A DNA stretch of 64,000 nucleotides from the IMG/VR virus record IMGVR_UViG_3300027833_001604, positions 45,014-109,013 of that record; one strand, 5' to 3'. How positions within the stretch are numbered: the stretch's first letter is position 1; every line of letters begins with the position of its first letter. Below, piece after piece: positions 6,932-16,162 of this stretch. Both the position numbers and the translations under genes were made by a program. The DNA comes from a virus. The notes beneath the pieces were generated by a model. That model searched no databases and had not been told where the DNA came from. It saw only the letters and a list, made by a program, of their open reading frames with translations.

Positions 6932-8062
6932 TTATACCTTACGTTTAGGTATCTTACTATCTGCACTTGAAACACATGCTTTTGTTGTGCATATTGTAGG
7001 TTTATCAAACAATTTAAACCCTGTTTCAATATTACCTAACGGTTGATCACCACAACTATAACTACGTTTTATACTTCCGTCTGGCTCACGTATGATAATA
7101 CCTTGGTATCCACTGTTACACATCCAGCCTTTGAAGTTATTAAACTCAAATGCATTAAAACGTTCCGCTTGGTCCATATACCATTTTTTGCCTTTAGAGT
7201 CTGTAAACTCTACTTGCATGTTCCACGGAACACTAGCATCGTTTCTACCAATAGTATACTCTGGCATTTCAAAACTTGGCTTAGGACGTTCAACTACTCT
7301 TGCTTCTGCAGCTTTTTGTTCTGTATAACTACGCTGTGGCATTCCATTGTGTAATTTCTTTTTCATCTCAGGTGTATAACCATCTACTACTCTACTTGCA
7401 GTTGGATCTGACTGAGGTTTTAGTGTAACGTTAATACCTTGTTTATGAAAGAACAATGCATTATCATAATATGTATCAAACAGCTCAGGCACCATAACCA
7501 TGTTAATAGTTATTTGCACATCATGTTCTTGACAAAGTATTAGTTTATCTGCAAGGTCTTGCATCTTCTCTGGTGTGTCAACATGCTCGATATGTAAACT
7601 ACATGTAATACTAGCTCTATGAAAATGCTTTACGTAATCAACATACGTTTCAAACCATTTCATTGGCCTACTACAATTGCTTGTCATATGCACACTTGTA
7701 TAGTTTGTGTTATGCACATCATCTGCTAGATGTTTTAACATATCTAAGTAACCAGGATGGAATGTAGGCTCGCCTCCACTTAAACTAAAATGGAAACTAT
7801 TGAATCCGTTTTGTCTTGCTTGGCGTTTTATCTCGTCTATTGTTTTTAAGTTAAGTTCAGTAGGACGATGGTCCTTGCGATCACTACGAGCATAAGGCCA
7901 GCAATAAGAACATCTGTAGTTACAGAATCTTCCTAGTAACCAACTAACTGTAAATAAATCACGATACAATAAAGTCCGTTGACCAACTTGAACTAAATCA
8001 TCAAATGGTATTTTTGTAAAATCATAATTTGACCACTTTAAGTCGTCTGTATCATTGCTCAT
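6932..8062 (-). CDS. Radical SAM enzyme with C-terminal cysteine region
   Basis: CNYRCSYC (C47, C51, C54) and HFSLSGGEPTFHP define a radical SAM core. The last ~70 residues contain WMCNSGYQGI, SYSCGD and ICTTKACVS, probably an auxiliary cluster-binding tail. Unlike most of its neighbours it has no N-terminal twitch domain, so it belongs to another subfamily. The 376 aa are continuous. The start overlaps the end of the SDR gene upstream by 11 bp. Confidence 0.85.
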   Translation of the reverse strand: MSNDTDDLKWSNYDFTKIPFDDLVQVGQRTLLYRDLFTVSWLLGRFCNYRCSYCWPYARSDRKDHRPTELNLKTIDEIKRQARQNGFNSFHFSLSGGEPTFHPGYLDMLKHLADDVHNTNYTSVHMTSNCSRPMKWFETYVDYVKHFHRASITCSLHIEHVDTPEKMQDLADKLILCQEHDVQITINMVMVPELFDTYYDNALFFHKQGINVTLKPQSDPTASRVVDGYTPEMKKKLHNGMPQRSYTEQKAAEARVVERPKPSFEMPEYTIGRNDASVPWNMQVEFTDSKGKKWYMDQAERFNAFEFNNFKGWMCNSGYQGIIIREPDGSIKRSYSCGDQPLGNIETGFKLFDKPTICTTKACVSSADSKIPKRKV

Positions 8063-8624
8063 CTTTGTTTCCTATTTGTAATGGATCCACGCTTAGTTCA
8101 TTAACTGATAAATGCTCTGGCATATTAATTACGTATTCAATTAAGTCTACGGCTTCGTCTAGTGTCATTGTTTTACGTCCTGGGTGCTTGTGTGCATTGT
8201 TCTCTAATGTGCCAAATGTAACATAACTTACCTTAGGACCACCTGACCAAATGCTTTTTAGACCCATTGCATTGCTTGTGCTACGTAGGGCCTTCTTTTC
8301 TTGTTGATAAAGCCAATCGCTACCCTTTGTAGCTCTGTCAGTTGTGGAGCCTAAATTAACTATATGTAGTCGTTTAAGGTGTCTTAAAGCGTCTTTATAG
8401 ACTACATCTAGCACCAGTGTTTGATTGAAGCGCCATAATGCACTAGAGTTAATAAAAACGTCAAAGTTAAGAGCCTTTTCTGCAAGCTTCTCTCTATAGC
8501 CATTTTCAGTTAAATCGTAGCCCCATGTAGTTCTACCAACAAATACTGTATCAGGCCATCTTTTGGCAATAGCACTTGCTAAACCTTTTTCTGGATTACC
8601 TGTGCATAGTATTGTTTTAGACAT
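8052..8624 (-). CDS. Short-chain dehydrogenase/reductase-like protein
   Basis: The start at 8624 is chosen because the ATG overlaps the end of the upstream radical SAM gene by 8 bp; an ATG further upstream would lie deep inside that gene. The 190 residues show an N-terminal Rossmann start (TILCTGNPEKGLASAIA), an NSSAL strand and the catalytic-type Y-x3-K (WLYQQEKKAL). SDRs oxidise or reduce sugars and alcohols with NAD(P). It is shorter than the usual ~250 aa, so activity is likely but not certain. Confidence 0.75.
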   Translation of the reverse strand: MSKTILCTGNPEKGLASAIAKRWPDTVFVGRTTWGYDLTENGYREKLAEKALNFDVFINSSALWRFNQTLVLDVVYKDALRHLKRLHIVNLGSTTDRATKGSDWLYQQEKKALRSTSNAMGLKSIWSGGPKVSYVTFGTLENNAHKHPGRKTMTLDEAVDLIEYVINMPEHLSVNELSVDPLQIGNKDEQ

Positions 8625-9843
8625 CAATGTATCCTTCAAACTCAGGACATGCTTCAAGTAGTTTACCACGTTGCAGTTCATCCATTTTGAGATTGTAATC
8701 AACAAACTGTTGCCATAAATCTTCGTGCCAATCTTCAGCTGTCATATACTTTAGTGTGTCCATTACTTTAGGCCACTTTTGGTATGGTAGTAAATTTAAT
8801 GCTGCTTTTTCTTTTAATGCCACAGGTAATACACGTATGTTCATACAATCTGGATGATTAAGAATATTAAGATACACTTGATCACCTTCCAATCCACGTG
8901 ACTCTGCAAAGTCCAATAGTTCATGTAATGCACATATGTTAAGTGCTTGAACTGTGCAATGTATTTGAATATCTACATTATCAAACGTGCTTAATTCATC
9001 AAAGTTTTTCTCTACTTTTTCCCAACTACTTGGATAACGAATATATCTATCACGATGTCCAACTGCATCAATACTACAGTTAAGTTGCACACGTTTAAAC
9101 TTACTCCAGTATTCAATCATCTTAGGTGGAATATTAGTTAGGTTAGTATTATATTTTAGTTTAATTCCACCTGCTAAATCATTTTCAATACAATAGTCAA
9201 GTAATTTATATTGTGATGTAGCTAGTGTAGGCTCACCACCTGTTAAGTATATCTCTTGAACTGTATGTGCAATGTCTTGGAAGTTTAGCCCTGTCTTTTT
9301 AAAGTCTGGCCATTCAGTCATTACGTTCATAAACTTTAAAGTCTCACCTGTAAGTTCTACTGGTGGATCTAATTTCGCTGTTGGAACTACTGCATTCCAA
9401 TCTTTAACCCACATGCTACTTGCCCAAGGATTACACATTCTGCATTTTAAATTACATAGGTTGCCTAAACGTAAATCAACATAACGCACATCCACTGGAA
9501 TCTTAGTATCTACTTTAACATCATCTGTCCACCACTTTTCATTAAAGCCTGCACGTGGGCTACGAATGCCTGCGTCTTCTTCACGGAAACAACGAACACA
9601 CATCTCTGGCTTTTCACCATTGAGAAACTCTTCTCTGATTTTTGTGTATGTAGGACTGTTCCATACTTCTTCTAAGTCATGTTTATAAATTTTAAACGGC
9701 TTGTCTGTTTCAGGGTTTACAATTTGATTTGTATTAGGATTACTGTTACAACACACCCTAAAGCTACCCGCAGCATTTGTTGCCACATGCATAAACGGTA
9801 GCACACAAAATGTCTTACTTGGTAATGGTTTATCTGTTTTCAT
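8617..9843 (-). CDS. Twitch-domain radical SAM protein (N-terminal SPASM-like + radical SAM)
   Basis: The N-terminal ~90 residues carry C13, the pair C31-C32 in SFRVCC, a WNSPTYTKIR helix and C82/C85 in EMCVRC. This is the layout of the N-terminal twitch domain that binds an auxiliary Fe-S cluster. It is followed by GNLCNLKCRMC (C130, C134, C137) and EIYLTGGEPTL of the radical SAM barrel. It has the same architecture as the proteins at 9990, 14927, 16162, 18930, 25149 and 26971. The substrate is unknown. A 38-codon ORF lies directly in front of it. Confidence 0.9.
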   Translation of the reverse strand: MKTDKPLPSKTFCVLPFMHVATNAAGSFRVCCNSNPNTNQIVNPETDKPFKIYKHDLEEVWNSPTYTKIREEFLNGEKPEMCVRCFREEDAGIRSPRAGFNEKWWTDDVKVDTKIPVDVRYVDLRLGNLCNLKCRMCNPWASSMWVKDWNAVVPTAKLDPPVELTGETLKFMNVMTEWPDFKKTGLNFQDIAHTVQEIYLTGGEPTLATSQYKLLDYCIENDLAGGIKLKYNTNLTNIPPKMIEYWSKFKRVQLNCSIDAVGHRDRYIRYPSSWEKVEKNFDELSTFDNVDIQIHCTVQALNICALHELLDFAESRGLEGDQVYLNILNHPDCMNIRVLPVALKEKAALNLLPYQKWPKVMDTLKYMTAEDWHEDLWQQFVDYNLKMDELQRGKLLEACPEFEGYIDV

Positions 9844-9845
9844 TA

Positions 9846-9962
9846 TTATTCTCGTTTTGATAGTTTGGATTGTTTGTTTTTACCTGACAGGTAACGGACC
9901 TCATCTGGCTCTCCAAACAGTTTTGTCCACCACTTTGTGATTAAGGCTTCCAGTTTTTTCAT
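9846..9962 (-). CDS. Possible 38-aa peptide directly upstream of a radical SAM gene
   Basis: An ATG-to-TAA frame of 38 codons fills the gap between two radical SAM genes; its stop is two bases before the next ATG. The peptide starts MKKLEALITKWWTKLFGEPD, amphipathic with two Trp, and ends in a Lys/Ser-rich tail. It has no Cys, so a thioether (sactipeptide) product is unlikely, but aromatic or Lys side chains could be modified. The ribosome site is weak (GAGAAAC). A perfect TTACCTG-A-CAGGTAA palindrome lies inside it (9880-9894). It could be a peptide substrate, a small regulatory protein or chance. Confidence 0.4.
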   Translation of the reverse strand: MKKLEALITKWWTKLFGEPDEVRYLSGKNKQSKLSKRE

Positions 9963-9989
9963 ATGTTTCTCATAACGTTACTATTTATT

Positions 9990-10961
9990 TTAAATAAAGT
10001 CTTGGTAGTTAGTACCATGTATCTCATCCATAATTTCGCTTTGTTCTATTAATATCTTTCTTAGTATTCCATCTTGCATTGCGTCAGGCGACATAAATGC
10101 TGGTTTTATTACAGGAGTTGATTGAAAGTAGTTTATTTTATTACTGTCACACCAATCTATTATTTCATCTAAGTTGTTTCTATTAAACACCATAGGAAGT
10201 ATAGTCACAGTCATATGTGTGTTCTTAGGTTTTTGCTTATTAAATATAACAGCATTTTCACTAGTTGTCAACCAGCTAGAACCAGGGCGTATGTATTCAT
10301 AACGTTCACCTACTGCTTCTATGCTTATGTTTATTTCTACTCTTCTAAACTTCTCAAACAAATGATTCCATGCTGTCATGTCATAGCTTCCATTTGTTAT
10401 TAAGTGTAATTCAATTGCAGATGCAACATCTTCGTCAATTAGACGTTGTATTATTTTCTTTACTTGTGGTATCATAAATGGTTCACCACCTGTAAATTTT
10501 ACAATCTTTGCATCTAACATAAGATGACTGAACTCTACTGCCTGCTTTGCCCAACGTGTATTAGGTTTATTATCATATTGCTTAGACCAATTTTTATCTT
10601 GGTTATCTCTAACTATATTTGCCCATGTGCTACTGCTTGTCATATTACACATTCTACAAGCAAAATTACAAGTGTTGTTTATCTTTAAATCCCAATGCTT
10701 AATTCCTACTTCGTTTTCAAATTGCTTGTTATATGTTGTGCGTAAACTATCTCCTGTGAGTTCTTCACTTAGTTTACATTCAGCACATTCATCTAGCCAT
10801 TCAGTTTCACTACGCTTTCCCCATTCAGCATGACGTGTTTGCCAGTCGTCGGTCCAGAACAGGTTTTGTGTTCCTTGTTTTACTTCAAATGCACAACATG
10901 GCCTTACTGCTCCAGTAGGTCCTATTGTTACACCGTTTTTAAATATCGAACATCTTGGCAT
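9990..10961 (-). CDS. Twitch-domain radical SAM protein, compact form
   Basis: Auxiliary-cluster cysteines C4, C22/C23 (AVRPCC) and C59/C62 (DECAEC) come first, then INNTCNFACRMC (C98, C102, C105) and IVKFTGGEPFM. At 323 aa it is the shortest twitch-type member here; the spacer between the two halves is short. The start ATG lies within the 3' end of the upstream hydroxylase-like gene (23-bp overlap). It fits the twitch-type radical SAM group rather than anaerobic sulfatase-maturing enzymes, but the reaction cannot be told from sequence. Confidence 0.88.
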   Translation of the reverse strand: MPRCSIFKNGVTIGPTGAVRPCCAFEVKQGTQNLFWTDDWQTRHAEWGKRSETEWLDECAECKLSEELTGDSLRTTYNKQFENEVGIKHWDLKINNTCNFACRMCNMTSSSTWANIVRDNQDKNWSKQYDNKPNTRWAKQAVEFSHLMLDAKIVKFTGGEPFMIPQVKKIIQRLIDEDVASAIELHLITNGSYDMTAWNHLFEKFRRVEINISIEAVGERYEYIRPGSSWLTTSENAVIFNKQKPKNTHMTVTILPMVFNRNNLDEIIDWCDSNKINYFQSTPVIKPAFMSPDAMQDGILRKILIEQSEIMDEIHGTNYQDFI

Positions 10962-11694
10962 AATTTTTGTTTACTATTCTCTTAAAATCGTCAGTTGGTC
11001 CACCATCGAATATCATATGTATACGTGGCTCTTCGCTACGATTCCATACTGCATGATAATGGCCAGTGTTAATCTTCATTGCCAGTCCAGGCTCAAATGG
11101 CATAGTGCCGTAATCTTGTATAACTAGTTTGCACCCATCTGGATTATTAATGGCTACATTAGTTGCACCTAGTCCTGTCATTCGTTCTCTGTCTTGATGT
11201 GGTCTAATCCAACCGCCTGGTAGTAGTGCCATAAATCTAACACGACTAAAGTTTTCGTATAGCATTTCATCTTGCATCCATTCTTTAGTAATTGGTGTAA
11301 ATTTACTAATGTCTGTCCAGTCACTTAATTCATGTTCTGCTTCGTCTGGCATTCCGTAATCTTCTGGACAATTAGTATGCACACTACTCATACCATGCAC
11401 ACATAAACTTAACCAGCCACCGCCGCTGTTTGCTCTGTGTAAACTAAAGCATTCAGTTTCTAGCAAGTGTATTGCTTCTGCATGTATTTCTTTCCATGGC
11501 ACATTAATATCTGGTAATGCTACCCATGGGACTCTTGTGTTATCACCAACGTCATTTAAATCTTCTGGTATAATTTGTTCTTTGTCAGCACTACCGGGCG
11601 AGCGTTGTGAATGTTTACGTTCGTTAGCGTAGAACCACTCCTTTGACTCTTCGTCAATTTCTTCCCAATATGCTAAACGTTTATAATCTTTCAT
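10939..11694 (-). CDS. Aspartyl/asparaginyl hydroxylase-like 2OG-Fe(II) oxygenase
   Basis: MALLPGGWIRPHQD gives H166-x-D168, GHYHAVWN gives the distal His (H214) and EPRIHMIFDGG provides R224 ten residues on, the 2-oxoglutarate anchor. The N-terminal 130 residues are specific to this protein and Trp-rich. It is a paralogue in fold, not a close copy, of the protein at 5442. It sits between two radical SAM genes and the two large unknown proteins, suggesting that it hydroxylates the cluster's product or a protein substrate. Confidence 0.8.
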   Translation of the reverse strand: MKDYKRLAYWEEIDEESKEWFYANERKHSQRSPGSADKEQIIPEDLNDVGDNTRVPWVALPDINVPWKEIHAEAIHLLETECFSLHRANSGGGWLSLCVHGMSSVHTNCPEDYGMPDEAEHELSDWTDISKFTPITKEWMQDEMLYENFSRVRFMALLPGGWIRPHQDRERMTGLGATNVAINNPDGCKLVIQDYGTMPFEPGLAMKINTGHYHAVWNRSEEPRIHMIFDGGPTDDFKRIVNKNYAKMFDI

Positions 11695-13172
11695 TATATT
11701 ATTCCTGGTAACAATCTCATGTTTTGATACTCGTAGTATTCACCACCTGGTGTATCACCTGAGAAATATATAGTTTTGTTATTTTGCAATAACTCGTTGA
11801 ATAGATCAACGAATGCCGCTTGTGCATTAAAGTTTGGTGAGTTAATATAATTGATTTCATATTGCCAGATATTACTTAGTTGTAACAATGCTATACGATC
11901 TTTTCCAATTAGACTTGATAAACGTTTCCATTCTTTTACTATGTCAATTTTAATAAATTGATGATCCAGTGTTCTAATAAAATCCCAATGCTCTAACCAA
12001 TCTTCTTCGCTGTCATAACTTTCAATAAAGGCTAATGCATTTTCTTTGTCATACCAGATAAACTCATCACTTGGTAATCCCAAGTCAGTAATCACATGGA
12101 AGTTATCTTTATAGAACTTATCAAAGTCTAATCCATCCCAATGTTTTAATAGATGTTCTGTCCAGCCAATACCAAACGGACTAAAGTCTGTCCATAATAT
12201 ACGCTTGAGTGTATCACGTTGATGACTGATGTGCTTAAACTGATGTAACCCACTACACGGAACTACAAGTGTATCAATGCCCAGTGGGTCACCACCTGGA
12301 ACATGTTCTGTATTAGTAACATACATAATATGTGTGTCCATTACTTTATATTGAAATAGTTCACGCTTGTCATCATTTACTAAATTATATCCGTAACTAC
12401 GACTTTCGTCAAGGCTAAGTCTTGTGTTAAAGTCATAATCAAAAAACCATTCTTTTGTAAATTCTAAATCATCTTCTACATAGCAACATATCTTATGATT
12501 ACGTATATCGTAATCTAAGTTATGTATTGTTAAACCATTTAAAAATGCTAACGGAAATAACGTATTAAAAAAGTCATCATTAAAATCTTCTGGCTTATCA
12601 ATTATTTCGCTGTCACCGTCAAACACTGCATCTTTGGCAGATACCCATGTAGGGGTGTAGTTATCATGCATATGTTCAGTTGATGATCTATAGCTTGGAT
12701 GTTGTTGTAACTGATCACCAATATTCTCTAAACTTTCAAACTGTGATAATAAAGGTTCAAATGCTTTAAGGTTAAGAACAATGCATTGCTCATGCCACTT
12801 AGGAGCCTGTCCTACATAGTCTATAATATGACCAGCTGCTAACCAATCAGTTTTGTTCCACTTGTTATCTATTGCATTTATTACTTCCTCGTCAAACTCT
12901 GTTTCGCCTGGCCAATTCCCATCAAACCAAATCACAGCATTTTGATATCCAAGAATACATAGATGTCTAATAGCATCTCCAAAAAATCCTTCACGATATC
13001 TATCACAATGCAAGAAAGAATATTCTGTGCTGTTGTTAATATTGATTTGCATAAGTTTTTTTAGTTTGCCTGCATAAGCATCTTCTTCTTTTAAAGCAGG
13101 ATGCAATACTTCATTGAAGAACACATGAACTATCTTATTATCTTTTAACTCTGGTTTTATTTTTAAATACAT
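11694..13172 (-). CDS. Large protein of unknown function, paralogue of the neighbour at 13172
   Basis: Not assigned to a family. The 492 residues and the 483-residue neighbour share a layout: an N-terminal domain with YQNAVIWFDGNWPGETEFD, then WLAAGHIIDY and a V-x-N strand; and a C-terminal domain beginning MYVTNTEHVPGGDPLG with a later ILWTDFSPFG and KHWDG. The repeated acidic Asp/Trp-rich turns after beta strands recall nucleotide-sugar transferases of GT-A type, but no clear DxD motif is decisive. No signal peptide. One-base coupling on both sides shows it is co-translated with its neighbours. Confidence 0.75.
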   Translation of the reverse strand: MYLKIKPELKDNKIVHVFFNEVLHPALKEEDAYAGKLKKLMQININNSTEYSFLHCDRYREGFFGDAIRHLCILGYQNAVIWFDGNWPGETEFDEEVINAIDNKWNKTDWLAAGHIIDYVGQAPKWHEQCIVLNLKAFEPLLSQFESLENIGDQLQQHPSYRSSTEHMHDNYTPTWVSAKDAVFDGDSEIIDKPEDFNDDFFNTLFPLAFLNGLTIHNLDYDIRNHKICCYVEDDLEFTKEWFFDYDFNTRLSLDESRSYGYNLVNDDKRELFQYKVMDTHIMYVTNTEHVPGGDPLGIDTLVVPCSGLHQFKHISHQRDTLKRILWTDFSPFGIGWTEHLLKHWDGLDFDKFYKDNFHVITDLGLPSDEFIWYDKENALAFIESYDSEEDWLEHWDFIRTLDHQFIKIDIVKEWKRLSSLIGKDRIALLQLSNIWQYEINYINSPNFNAQAAFVDLFNELLQNNKTIYFSGDTPGGEYYEYQNMRLLPGII

Positions 13173-14623
13173 TATTCGAATCCTATTCCTCTATTATCTG
13201 TTGCACTAAGAATTGCACTAGCAGGACACATTAAATCATTATCATTTATATCTGTTCCACTAAACCAACTATCTTCGTGTGTGTTACATACTCGTTCTAT
13301 CATTTGTGTAAAACTTGTTTCAAGTGCAAACGGCTTTGCCATTAGTTTTGGTGTGATATAGCTATATATGTTACTACTCCAAAATAATGTTTTGCTGTCA
13401 TCCATTTGTTTAAACATATCATCGTGGTCGTATATTAGATCAATGTTAAAATATTGATGATTACACTGCTTTACTTTATTCCAAAACTCTAACCACTTTA
13501 CTGGGCCATCAAAGTAATCAATTACTCTCGACCAACGTTCGTGTGCCATTGCTACTAAACGGTCATTACAACCTGGGTGTGCGTGAACCCACATGTCTAC
13601 CCATTTTGGAAAGTCTTCTCCGTTCCAATGCTTTATTGTATCACGTTTAAACTGAACACTATCAGCGTCAAAGTCAAACCATACAAAACGTGTATTCTCT
13701 GTCATTCCATACTTGTAAGCATAGTATAGAAGCTTAAAACCAGCCGTAGCGCCTACGTATTGCTCAAAGTTAGTATCTAGTGCTTGTTGTGAAATACTTG
13801 GGCTACTAGGCTCTGTATTAACGAAATAGATAGGGCTAGTTGGCCCATGTATTCTACTGATTAATCTATTGCCTTGATTAGATACAACGCTATTATTGTA
13901 TTCTTGTCCTGTAATACCCTTTTCAAATTCTGTTGTTCCCATGTGTGCTTTAGGCGTAAAAACATGTTCCATTAGGTTATCTGATAATCCCCACACTGTA
14001 AGATTTTGAATGAAACTAAGTTGCATCCAATTGGAACCAAAGTTATGTTGATTTGAAAAATGCTCAGGACGAGGATCTGTAAACTTCCAATCAGGGTGAA
14101 CATTAAGTCTGTAGTCACTGTCCTCGTAATTTAAACTTGTATCATAGTTTATACATTCTGGGTGATGTTCTGATTCCCAATATGGACTTATGCTGTTATG
14201 TTTAATCCATTGTGGTATGTTTATTACTAGTAAAGTTCTTTCAAAGTAAGGATACTTGTCATTACCAGTTCGAAGTTGTCCACTAATGATCCAATTTGGA
14301 TCTTCTTTATTATTACGATCTATTTCATTTAGTAATGTTAAATTAAAATCCATTGTATCAGGCCATACACCTTCAAACCACAAACATGCATATTTGTATC
14401 CTAATTTGTTCATAGCTGTTAGCCATGTTGCATCATATTGATTGTATACATTAACAATACCACCACGTAAATGATTGTTACATTCTACATCTTGCAATAC
14501 ACTAAGTTTTTGTTTTAATATAGGTGTGTCATTGAGTTCTTTGTCAAGTGGCAAAAATGCATTAACGATAGGCCAGCTACCATCCACATGATTATATTCC
14601 CAACTTTGTTGACCTTGCTTCAT
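13172..14623 (-). CDS. Large protein of unknown function, paralogue of the neighbour at 11694
   Basis: The shared elements with 11694-13172 are YACLWFEGVWPDTMDFN followed by NWIISGQ, and later IYFVNTEPSSP, FVWFDFDADSVQFKRDT and KHWNGEDFPKWV. The DFDAD stretch is a plausible metal-binding turn, as in GT-A glycosyltransferases; this is inference. The ATG overlaps the TGA of a 44-aa ORF upstream and the stop overlaps the next start by one base. The gene pair probably arose by an old tandem duplication. Confidence 0.75.
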   Translation of the reverse strand: MKQGQQSWEYNHVDGSWPIVNAFLPLDKELNDTPILKQKLSVLQDVECNNHLRGGIVNVYNQYDATWLTAMNKLGYKYACLWFEGVWPDTMDFNLTLLNEIDRNNKEDPNWIISGQLRTGNDKYPYFERTLLVINIPQWIKHNSISPYWESEHHPECINYDTSLNYEDSDYRLNVHPDWKFTDPRPEHFSNQHNFGSNWMQLSFIQNLTVWGLSDNLMEHVFTPKAHMGTTEFEKGITGQEYNNSVVSNQGNRLISRIHGPTSPIYFVNTEPSSPSISQQALDTNFEQYVGATAGFKLLYYAYKYGMTENTRFVWFDFDADSVQFKRDTIKHWNGEDFPKWVDMWVHAHPGCNDRLVAMAHERWSRVIDYFDGPVKWLEFWNKVKQCNHQYFNIDLIYDHDDMFKQMDDSKTLFWSSNIYSYITPKLMAKPFALETSFTQMIERVCNTHEDSWFSGTDINDNDLMCPASAILSATDNRGIGFE

Positions 14624-14754
14624 TTAGCTGCTTGCTCCAACAGTTGATTTAATTTAATTCGTAACTTGTCTAAATGCTTGTCGCTAATTTTTTCAGCCTC
14701 GCATACACTTATACGTTCTTTTATGATTTCAATTTCTTTTAGAATATCTTTCAT
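14620..14754 (-). CDS. Small coiled-coil protein (44 aa)
   Basis: A strong GGAGGAAAATTGA site precedes the ATG, and both ends overlap neighbours in ATGA junctions. The peptide is highly charged and helical (MKDILKEIEIIKERISVCEA, then LDKLRIKLNQLLEQ), a short coiled coil. No family recognised. The strong ribosome site and coupling support a real gene. Confidence 0.7.
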   Translation of the reverse strand: MKDILKEIEIIKERISVCEAEKISDKHLDKLRIKLNQLLEQAAK

Positions 14755-14930
14755 TCAATTTTCCTCCAATGATGTGTGTCTTGTTCAGTTGGCAGTTGGC
14801 CAATATATTCTTCACCTGTTTCCATATCTATTAGTTTCCATTTGCTTGGACATTTAGTCTTTACTTTTAATGTTATTGCTACATCATAAGCAGGCACTTC
14901 TGCACCACTGACTCTTAACTTACGGTTCAT
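14751..14930 (-). CDS. Small conserved-looking protein (59 aa)
   Basis: The ATG overlaps the TGA of the upstream radical SAM gene and its own TGA overlaps the next ATG. The sequence is beta-rich with KCPSKWKLIDMETGEEYIGQ, of a type I associate with small proteins of T4-like marine phages, and ends in a HHWRKIE tail. Function unknown; there is one Cys only. Confidence 0.7.
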   Translation of the reverse strand: MNRKLRVSGAEVPAYDVAITLKVKTKCPSKWKLIDMETGEEYIGQLPTEQDTHHWRKIE

Positions 14931-16162
14931 TTACTTTGTCTTTCGTTTTCCTGTGCTACAATGTCCATACCCTCAAGTGGCATATTCAAATAAGTCTTAA
15001 CCATTTTCTTTAGGTTTATATCTTGTTTATAACGTTCTTCTATATCACGTGTATACTTTCGCATACGAGCATATATCATATAATCGCTTTGATTGTTTTC
15101 CATGTAGGTTGCAAACCTTTTCATCTCTGGATGTTCGTGTTGGTTAGCTCGTAACTTTCTAATAATAGCATCTCTGTAGTCGCCTTGCCAGATTGCTGGA
15201 GACAAATACTTAGGGGTATGTAGTATGTTGGCTGTAATAAACTTTAGGTCAACTGGGCTGTCTTTCCAAAACTGAAAGAACTCTGGCATTTGATATATGT
15301 TGTGTGCTTGCACTGTAATACCAGCGGCAACATCAATTCCAGGTTCATTGTTTAGTGCCATCATGTTAGCGTAAACTGTATCCCAATTGCCGTCTTGTCT
15401 AATGTAATTGTATACATCATCAATACCGTCCATACTTACTTTAATGTTTACGTGTTTAAATTCATTCCATATTTTAATTAAGTCATACTTCTTAAACTTA
15501 ATATAACTTAGATTAGTAGCATAACGTAATTTTATTTTCTTCTTAAGATCCTGTGGTATTCCAGCTAACAAGTCGTAGTGTTCTTTATTAATGATAGGCT
15601 CACCGCCAGTAAACTGTAGTGTATGCACTGTGTCCCATAGTTCAGGCCATTCATTTAAACTAGCAAACAAATCAGTTGGACGCAACAAACGTGTTTCATA
15701 TCCATCTTTAGTATACTTGCTAATGATGTCTAAGTCTGCTACACGCTTGTAAGAACTGTGTGTGCTACACATAATACACTTTAGGTTACAGAAGTTACTT
15801 ACTTTAAGTTCCACCCAGTAAGGCGGGTTGTTGACGCTGTAATCGTCATTTACGCTTATCTTATCTGCAAATGTATCCCAATTATCTTTTTCCCATTGTA
15901 TGCGGTTGCTAACGATTCCACTGTCCTCGTTGTGCCAGCACACTTCACAGCGTTCTGGTCTTTCGTCATTTGCTAAGGCCCGTCTTAGCTCTTTATAGTT
16001 GTCGTTATTCCAGCTCTCAAGTGCTGACTCGCCTGGGTTATTCAATGGGACTTCTTGTGCTTCGCAACATGGAACCATGTCACCACCAGCACTGCCATAG
16101 ATATGCATATACGGTAGCATGCAAAAACTTTTGCTATTTTTGAGTTTGTCTTTGTTAATCAT
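14927..16162 (-). CDS. Twitch-domain radical SAM protein
   Basis: Twitch cysteines C14, C32/C33 (DMVPCC) and C72/C75 (ERCEVC), then SNFCNLKCIMC (C125, C129, C132) and TLQFTGGEPII. The SMDGI strand in the second half is typical of the barrel. The length is 411 aa. It starts one base inside the stop of the next upstream twitch radical SAM gene, so the two are coupled and may act as partners or in sequence. Confidence 0.9.
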   Translation of the reverse strand: MINKDKLKNSKSFCMLPYMHIYGSAGGDMVPCCEAQEVPLNNPGESALESWNNDNYKELRRALANDERPERCEVCWHNEDSGIVSNRIQWEKDNWDTFADKISVNDDYSVNNPPYWVELKVSNFCNLKCIMCSTHSSYKRVADLDIISKYTKDGYETRLLRPTDLFASLNEWPELWDTVHTLQFTGGEPIINKEHYDLLAGIPQDLKKKIKLRYATNLSYIKFKKYDLIKIWNEFKHVNIKVSMDGIDDVYNYIRQDGNWDTVYANMMALNNEPGIDVAAGITVQAHNIYQMPEFFQFWKDSPVDLKFITANILHTPKYLSPAIWQGDYRDAIIRKLRANQHEHPEMKRFATYMENNQSDYMIYARMRKYTRDIEERYKQDINLKKMVKTYLNMPLEGMDIVAQENERQSK

